From Prevotella sp. (GTDB lineage Bacteria; Bacteroidota; Bacteroidia; Bacteroidales; Bacteroidaceae), in contig JALFIM010000084.1 of assembly GCA_022775985.1 (NCBI GenBank), forward strand, positions 1-64,000: a stretch of DNA of 64,000 nucleotides. Reading direction: 5' to 3'. Under the pieces are notes generated by a model. The model saw nothing but the letters and a program-made list of their open reading frames with translations, did no database searches and was not told the origin of the DNA. Made by a program: the position numbers and the translations under genes. Positions 58,453 through 64,000 of this stretch are shown in pieces (position 1 is the stretch's first letter; each line of letters starts with the position of its first letter).

Positions 58453-59661
58453 TCAGAAGTCTCCGTACTCACCTGCCATGTCCTTGTGCGAGAGATAGGT
58501 CTGCACGTCCTTGTCGCCGCGTCCGCTTACCGTCAGCACTACTACGTCGTCGGGCTTGAAACTTATCTTCTTCAGTGCGGCCACGGCATGTGCGCTCTCT
58601 ATGGCGGGGATTATACCCTCCATGCGGGTGAGCTCATATCCGGCGTATATGGCCTCGTCGTCGTTGATGGCGAGCACCTTGGTGCGGCCCTTCTTGGCCA
58701 GGTCGGCGTGCATGGGCCCTATGCCCGGGTAGTCGAGTCCGGCCGATATGGTGAACGCTTCCTTTATCTGTCCGTCGTCGGTCTGCATGACCAGCGTGCG
58801 TGCTCCGTGTATTATGCCCTCCGTGCCGCAGTGCATCGTGGCGGCGGTGTAGTCGGTGTCAATGCCGTGGCCGCCCGCCTCAGCGAGGAAGATGCGTACG
58901 CGCTCATCGTCGATGTAGTGGTATATGGTGCCGGCTGCGTTGCTTCCGCCGCCGACACAGGCTATGAGGTAGTCGGGATAGTCGCGTCCTATCTTCTCGT
59001 TGAGCTGCCACTTCAGCTCCTTCGATATCACACTCTGCATCTTGGCCACTATGTCGGGGTAGGGATGAGGCCCCATCGTGCTGCCTACGATGTAAAATGT
59101 GTCCTGCGGATGGCAGCACCAGTCACGTATTGCCTCCGAACAAGCATCGCTGAGCGTCATGTTTCCAGTGGTGACAGGGTGTACTTCAGCACCGAGCATC
59201 CTCATGCGCTCCACGTTGGTATGCTGTCTCTCGACATCTGTCTTGCCCATGAATATCTCGCACTTCATGTTCATCAGCGCACACACCGTGGCCGTGGCCA
59301 CGCCGTGCTGACCTGCGCCTGTCTCGGCGATGATGCGTGTCTTGCCCATCTTCTTGGCCATGAGTATCTGGCCTATGGTGTTGTTTATCTTGTGTGCTCC
59401 CGTATGATTGAGGTCCTCACGCTTGAGATAGAGCTGGCATCCGTACTTCTCGCTCATGCGCTTGGCGTAGTATAGTGGCGACGGACGGCCCACATAGTCT
59501 TTCAGCAGTTGGTGGTACTCATCCTGAAACTCCTTGCTCTCAATGATGGGAAGGTAGGCTTCCTGAAGGTCGGTGACGCATTTGTGGAGTATCTCCGGGA
59601 CATAGGCACCGCCGAACTGCCCGAAGAATCCGTCCTTGTCTACTTTATAGTTGTTGCTCAT
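58453..59661 (-). CDS. trpB: tryptophan synthase beta subunit
   Basis: GRPSPLYYAKRMSEKYGCQLYLKREDLNHTGAHKINN; start chosen at MSNNYKVDKDGFFG. Confidence 0.97.
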   Translation of the reverse strand: MSNNYKVDKDGFFGQFGGAYVPEILHKCVTDLQEAYLPIIESKEFQDEYHQLLKDYVGRPSPLYYAKRMSEKYGCQLYLKREDLNHTGAHKINNTIGQILMAKKMGKTRIIAETGAGQHGVATATVCALMNMKCEIFMGKTDVERQHTNVERMRMLGAEVHPVTTGNMTLSDACSEAIRDWCCHPQDTFYIVGSTMGPHPYPDIVAKMQSVISKELKWQLNEKIGRDYPDYLIACVGGGSNAAGTIYHYIDDERVRIFLAEAGGHGIDTDYTAATMHCGTEGIIHGARTLVMQTDDGQIKEAFTISAGLDYPGIGPMHADLAKKGRTKVLAINDDEAIYAGYELTRMEGIIPAIESAHAVAALKKISFKPDDVVVLTVSGRGDKDVQTYLSHKDMAGEYGDF

Positions 59662-59684
59662 CTTGTCTTTTGGTTTTATGATTA

Positions 59685-59750
59685 CATCTGTCAGTGCTTG
59701 AAAATACATCTGTCAGTGCTTGGAATCGCATCTGTCAGTGCTTGGAAATA
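59685..59750. repeat. 3 x 22-bp tandem array in the trpA-trpB gap
   Basis: catctgtcagtgcttgaaaata|catctgtcagtgcttggaatcg|catctgtcagtgcttggaaata. Confidence 0.95.
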
Positions 59751-59771
59751 CTTATCATGAATCCGATATGG

Positions 59772-60548
59772 CTACTTCTTCAGGGCATCGAACAGCCTGT
59801 CGAGGGCTTCGTCTGCATTGCCAGTCTCGTTGAGCAGTGTCACGAACTTGCTGCCGATGATGGCACCTGCCGCATTGTCCTGTGCGCTATCGAGGGTCTG
59901 CTTGTTGCTTATGCCGAAGCCTATCATGCGCGGATTCTTGAGGTTCATGCCGTTTATGCGGCGGAAATACTCCAGTTTGGCATCACCGAACTGGCTCTGT
60001 GCGCCTGTGATGCTTGCGCTGCTGACCATGTATATGAACCCATCCGTGTGCTCATCAATGAATCTTATGCGCTTCTCGCTGGTCTCCGGTGTTATCATCA
60101 TGATGATGCGTATGTCGTATTTGTCGGCTATGGGCTTCACGTACTCCATGTAGTCCTTGAACGGGAGGTCTGGGATGATGGCTCCCGACACCCCTGTATC
60201 GGCGCAACTCTTGCAGAACTCCTCTATGCCGTAGTGCATTATGACGTTGAGATAGCCCATAAGGATGAGCGGTATGGACACCTCGTCCTTGATGGATGCT
60301 ATCTGTCGGAACAGGGTATGCAGCGTCATGCCGTTCTTCAAGGCCCGCGTGCCCGCGCTTTGTATGACGGGGCCGTCGGCAAGTGGGTCACTGAAGGGTA
60401 TTCCTACTTCTATCATGTCAATGCCGCGCTGCTGCATCGTCTTTATCACATCGGCGGTTCCGTCGAGTGTAGGGCATCCTGCGCAGAAGTACAGCGACAG
60501 CAACTTGCGGTCACCGCGCCCTTCAAACAGTTCGTTTATCTTGTTCAT
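59772..60548 (-). CDS. trpA: tryptophan synthase alpha subunit
   Basis: LSLYFCAGCPTLDGTADVIKTMQQRGIDMIEVGIPFSDPLADGPVIQ. Confidence 0.97.
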   Translation of the reverse strand: MNKINELFEGRGDRKLLSLYFCAGCPTLDGTADVIKTMQQRGIDMIEVGIPFSDPLADGPVIQSAGTRALKNGMTLHTLFRQIASIKDEVSIPLILMGYLNVIMHYGIEEFCKSCADTGVSGAIIPDLPFKDYMEYVKPIADKYDIRIIMMITPETSEKRIRFIDEHTDGFIYMVSSASITGAQSQFGDAKLEYFRRINGMNLKNPRMIGFGISNKQTLDSAQDNAAGAIIGSKFVTLLNETGNADEALDRLFDALKK

Positions 60549-61245
60549 GATTCCTTATTTTAGTGATGAATATTCTTAGTCGTTCCACATCCTTGACGGC
60601 AGGTGATGTCTCGAACCTTGAGTTCAGGTCTATACCGGCCATCATCGGATGCCTGATGCTCATGATGTTGTCAGCGTCGTCGGGGCCGATGCCGCCGCTC
60701 AGTAGGAACGGAATGTCCTCCTTGTAGTCGCAGAGGAAGCTCCAGTCGAACTTACATCCGCTGCCTCCGGCCGTGGAACACTTCGTATCGAAGAGCAGCA
60801 TGTCGGCATGTCCCACGTATTCGTGGCACTTGCGCAGGTCGTCGGGACTGTTGATGCTTATGGCCTTGATGATTTTTATGTCCGATACGATATCGGGCAC
60901 GAGCGAGCGGCGCAGGTTGTCTATCATTACAGGGCTCTCGTCGCCGTGCAACTGTATGTAGTCGAGACCGTAGTTGTACACCCTCGTGATGATGTTTTGG
61001 GGCATATCATCGACGAAAACTCCCACTTTCCTCACCCTCGGCGTGCCCTCAGGGCGTGTCTGTGGCATGCCGCCAGCCTTCAGCCGCTCCTCAGAGTAGT
61101 CGGGTATGATGCCGGCCCTTGAGCTTATCATCTTCACGTAGCGCGGACTTTGGGGGTAAAATATGAATCCCATGAGGTCGATGTCGAGTGCAGCGACGGC
61201 CTTTATGTTGTCGGCATCGCGCATACCGCATACTTTTATCAGCAT
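60523..61245 (-). CDS. trpF: phosphoribosylanthranilate isomerase
   Basis: MLIKVCGMRDADNIKAVAALDIDLMGFIFYPQSPRYV; YIQLHGDE. Confidence 0.95.
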   Translation of the reverse strand: MLIKVCGMRDADNIKAVAALDIDLMGFIFYPQSPRYVKMISSRAGIIPDYSEERLKAGGMPQTRPEGTPRVRKVGVFVDDMPQNIITRVYNYGLDYIQLHGDESPVMIDNLRRSLVPDIVSDIKIIKAISINSPDDLRKCHEYVGHADMLLFDTKCSTAGGSGCKFDWSFLCDYKEDIPFLLSGGIGPDDADNIMSIRHPMMAGIDLNSRFETSPAVKDVERLRIFITKIRNHEQDKRTV

Positions 61246-62048
61246 ATCTTTTCGGTTTTGATGTCGTAGATGAATGATTTGAGACTCTCTCCAGGGGCCT
61301 CACTGCGCATGAAGCACTCGCCGATGAGGAATCCGTTGTATCCTGCGAGCCGCAGACTTGCCACCGTGGCAGGGTCTGATATGCCGCTCTCGCTTACCTT
61401 GCACGCGTCTGACGGGAGACGGCTGGCCAGGCGGAATGAGTTGTTCACGTCGGTGATGAACGTGCCGAGGTTGCGGTTGTTGACCCCACACATGTCTGGC
61501 TCTATGTCGGCATACTCTGTCTCTGCCTCACTGTGCGTCTCGAGAAGAACCTCAAGCCCCAACTCGTGTGCCATGAGCAGCAACTGGCGTGCCGCCCTCT
61601 TGTCAAGGCATGCGGCTATGAGCAGTACTGCCGATGCCCCACACAGGCGAGCCTGAAACAACTGATACTCGTCTATCACGAAATTCTTGTAGAGTATGGG
61701 CAGCGCAACCCCGGCGCGTCGGGCCTCGGTTATGAACTTGTCGTCGCCTCCGAAGTAATGGCTGTCGGTGAGTATGCTGAGGGCCGCGGCACCGCCACGC
61801 TCATAGGCGAGGGGTATGTCATCGGCCCGTCCGGCCTCTTTTATCCATCCCTTGGACGGAGACTTGCGCTTGAACTCTGCTATGATGCCCGACCCAGAGG
61901 CCATCAGCGCACCGCGCATTGACGGTATGGCAGTGGGCATGTCCATGCGCTGCTCTACCTGGCGGTGTATGTCGCGCTCGCTGACAGCCGCCTTCATCGT
62001 GGCGAGTTCCAACTTCTTGTGTGCGACTATTTCATCAAGGATGTCCAT
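61239..62048 (-). CDS. trpC: indole-3-glycerol phosphate synthase
   Basis: IIAEFKRKSPSKGWI; LSILTDSHYFGGD; GVNNRNLGTF; FLIGECFM. Confidence 0.96.
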   Translation of the reverse strand: MDILDEIVAHKKLELATMKAAVSERDIHRQVEQRMDMPTAIPSMRGALMASGSGIIAEFKRKSPSKGWIKEAGRADDIPLAYERGGAAALSILTDSHYFGGDDKFITEARRAGVALPILYKNFVIDEYQLFQARLCGASAVLLIAACLDKRAARQLLLMAHELGLEVLLETHSEAETEYADIEPDMCGVNNRNLGTFITDVNNSFRLASRLPSDACKVSESGISDPATVASLRLAGYNGFLIGECFMRSEAPGESLKSFIYDIKTEKIC

Positions 62049-62051
62049 GTA

Positions 62052-63056
62052 TTACGAGTTTAGTTCAACGAATTTGCGGAATGTGGCGAGTGCCTTGCCG
62101 CTCTCTATGGACTCGCGTGCTATGGCCACGCACTCGTCTATGCTCTTCTTTCCTCTCTCGAACACCTGTATGCCGAACGCGGCGTTGGCTATGACGATGT
62201 CTTTCTGTGCAGGAAGGGCCTTGTCGGCAAGCACGTTGTCGAATATACGTGCGGCATCCTCCTCGGTGGCTCCTGCCTGCAGCTCCTCTGGGCGGGCCGT
62301 GCGCAGGCCGAGGTCAGAGGGCTTGAACACGCGCTCGTAGTCGTTGGTCGTGACCTTGAAGTCGCCAGTGAGCGATATCTCGTCATATCCGTCTATGCTG
62401 TTGACTATGGCATAGTCTATGCCTATCTTCTGATACACGTTGTTGTAGAGCCGCATCTGGTCGAGGTTGGCCACGCCGAGCATCTGACACTGGGGCGAGG
62501 AGGGATTGACGAGGGGCCCGAGCAGATTGAAGCACGTGGGGAACTGGAGCGCATTGCGCACGGGGCCTACGAACTTCATGGCCTTGGCGAACAACTGCGC
62601 GTGCAGGTACACTATGCCGCACTCGTTGATGGAGCGGTTGAGACGGTCGATGTCGTTGGTGAACTTTATGCCGTGCTGCTCTATGACATTAGATGCTCCG
62701 CTCTTTGACGTGGCCGCGTAGTTGCCGTGCTTGGCCACTTTGTAGCCGGCTCCGGCTATGACGAAGCACGATGTGGTGGATATGTTGAAAGTGTTTTTGC
62801 GGTCGCCTCCCGTACCTACCACGTCTATGTAGCGGTCGCAGTCGAGCTGTGCGTGTATGCCGCTCTCCAATATGCCGTCCCTGAAGCCGAGCAGCTCGTC
62901 TACGGTGATGCCTCTCATCTGGAGTGCTGTGAGCAAGGCTGCTATCTGCTCATTGGGATACTCGCTGCGTGTTATGCCAAGAAGTATGTCCCTGGTCTCC
63001 TCACGTGTCAGCTCCTCATGGTTCAGCATGCGGTTCAAAATGTCCTTCATTGTCAT
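62052..63056 (-). CDS. trpD: anthranilate phosphoribosyltransferase
   Basis: VDVVGTGGDRKNTFNISTTSCFVIAGAGYKVAKHGNYAATSKSGASNVIEQHGI-type PRT signature. Confidence 0.97.
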   Translation of the reverse strand: MTMKDILNRMLNHEELTREETRDILLGITRSEYPNEQIAALLTALQMRGITVDELLGFRDGILESGIHAQLDCDRYIDVVGTGGDRKNTFNISTTSCFVIAGAGYKVAKHGNYAATSKSGASNVIEQHGIKFTNDIDRLNRSINECGIVYLHAQLFAKAMKFVGPVRNALQFPTCFNLLGPLVNPSSPQCQMLGVANLDQMRLYNNVYQKIGIDYAIVNSIDGYDEISLTGDFKVTTNDYERVFKPSDLGLRTARPEELQAGATEEDAARIFDNVLADKALPAQKDIVIANAAFGIQVFERGKKSIDECVAIARESIESGKALATFRKFVELNS

Positions 63057-63190
63057 AGCTGTAATATTTAAATTGTTCGTAATTGTCGTTTGTCGGCAGA
63101 CACCGTCGGCAGCCGCTTGTCAGGGTGTGATACCATTGCGGCTCACTGTCGCGGCAGTGGGGTGGGACGGCTCGCGCACCGATGCCTTGT

Positions 63191-63227
63191 AAAACAAAAA
63201 AGGCCTGTCGTAAGAACGGCAGGCCTT
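63191..63227 (-). terminator. trp attenuator terminator
   Basis: minus strand AAGGCCTGCCGT-TCTT-ACGACAGGCCTT-TTTTGTTTT, 12-bp stem with one mismatch and U-run, between leader peptide and trpD. Confidence 0.88.
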
Positions 63228-63272
63228 GAATATCATTGGTTGACTATCCACACAGGTTTAGCGACTCACGAC

Positions 63273-63317
63273 TTATTGAAATCTTGAGAAACGCCACCAC
63301 CATATGTTTGAAGTCAT
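63273..63317 (-). CDS. trpL: trp operon leader peptide MTSNIWWWRFSRFQ
   Basis: ATG ACT TCA AAC ATA TGG TGG TGG CGT TTC TCA AGA TTT CAA TAA between a consensus promoter and an intrinsic terminator upstream of trpD. Confidence 0.87.
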   Translation of the reverse strand: MTSNIWWWRFSRFQ

Positions 63318-63354
63318 ACTGTTCATATTCTGTATTATTTGTTTGTTACGGTTG

Positions 63355-63385
63355 CAAAATTACATAATTTTTGCTATAATACAAA
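63355..63385 (-). promoter_or_regulatory. trp operon promoter (Bacteroidetes consensus)
   Basis: minus strand TTTG (63385-63382), 19 bp, TAATTTTG (63362-63355). Confidence 0.85.
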
Positions 63386-63605
63386 TTTTTCGCTGTTTTT
63401 TTTGAGCTTTTGATGTGAAAATGTCGCTTTGCGTGTCTGGCGTATATTATATAAGGTGTGCCGTGGAATGTATGCACAGCTGCGTGCTGCTGTCATGCGG
63501 TCTGGGGTATGAGATTGGCGGTGAAACTCTTTTTTTCGTGTCGGAATGTAATAAAAACCGAAAGAACGCGTTTTAGAAAATAGATAAACAAAAGAATTAT
63601 TGCCT

Positions 63606-63731
63606 ATGAGCTATTTTACAAATGATGACACAAGACCCTCTGAAAAGACACTGGACATAATACGTCAGGCGGCATACACCTACCGTGTGATGAAGTACGA
63701 GGGCGTGAGCGGGTTCTACTGTCTTAACTGA
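63606..63731 (+). CDS. 41-aa small protein MSYFTNDDTRPSEKTLDIIRQAAYTYRVMKYEGVSGFYCLN
   Basis: intact ATG-TGA ORF below the 60-aa track cutoff; protein-like composition; same orientation upstream of rpe. Confidence 0.55.
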   Translation: MSYFTNDDTRPSEKTLDIIRQAAYTYRVMKYEGVSGFYCLN

Positions 63732-63823
63732 CAGCGCACCGTACGGCATGGCGCAGCCGTAATATTTTATCATGTACACACAACCAGCGGACGGACATGC
63801 CGTCCGCGCATAATACTTACAGT

Positions 63824-64000
63824 ATGCTTATAAAACCGATTATATCGCCGTCGTTGTTGTCGGCAAACTTCCTTGACTTGCGTAGTGACATAGAGATGAT
63901 AAACGAGAGTGAGGCCGACTGGCTGCACCTTGATGTCATGGACGGTGTGTTCGTGCCCAACATATCGTTCGGATTCCCCGTCATCAGCGACGTGGCCAAG
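63824..64000 (+). CDS. rpe: ribulose-phosphate 3-epimerase, 5' part (runs off the window)
   Basis: MLIKPIISPSLLSANFLDLRSDIEMINESEADWLHLDVMDGVFVPNISFGFPVISDVAK. Confidence 0.95.
   Translation, partial: MLIKPIISPSLLSANFLDLRSDIEMINESEADWLHLDVMDGVFVPNISFGFPVISDVAK

Noticed and set aside
58450-59475. 341-aa plus-strand ORF
   Set aside because: Antisense shadow of trpB.
63789-63807. GCGGACGG/CCGTCCGC hairpin upstream of rpe as a terminator
   Set aside because: Only 8-bp stem and no U-run; left unassigned.

Overview
The window is about 64 kb of a Bacteroidales chromosome, probably Prevotella-like, judged from gene content and from TTTG-N19-21-TAnnTTTG promoters. It is mostly housekeeping: manC, glnS, mltG, topB, thyA-folA, fabG, tamB/tamA-like, ribE, menA, uvrB, bamD, a tolC/hlyD/ABC efflux operon, tRNA-Cys, glyA, pyrBI, a complete trp operon and the 5' end of rpe. 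No prophage, IS element or CRISPR array was recognised. Most notable items: (1) a trp leader on the minus strand upstream of trpD, with a canonical Bacteroidetes promoter, a 14-aa leader peptide MTSNIWWWRFSRFQ (three consecutive Trp codons) and an intrinsic terminator, i.e. a ribosome-mediated attenuator; (2) at least ten intergenic tandem arrays with unrelated unit sequences but nearly the same period of ~22 bp (or 44/66), including five copies of a GCGAAAYGGSCCRTTTCGC near-palindrome array; (3) a 1645-aa NERD-like / PD-(D/E)XK / SF1B (Dna2/Upf1-type) helicase / SAM-methyltransferase fusion protein; (4) a candidate ~90-nt sRNA with promoter and a perfect 14-bp GAGA-loop terminator at 5842-5967; (5) an unlisted 41-aa ORF upstream of rpe. 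All calls come from reading the sequence; no searches were run.
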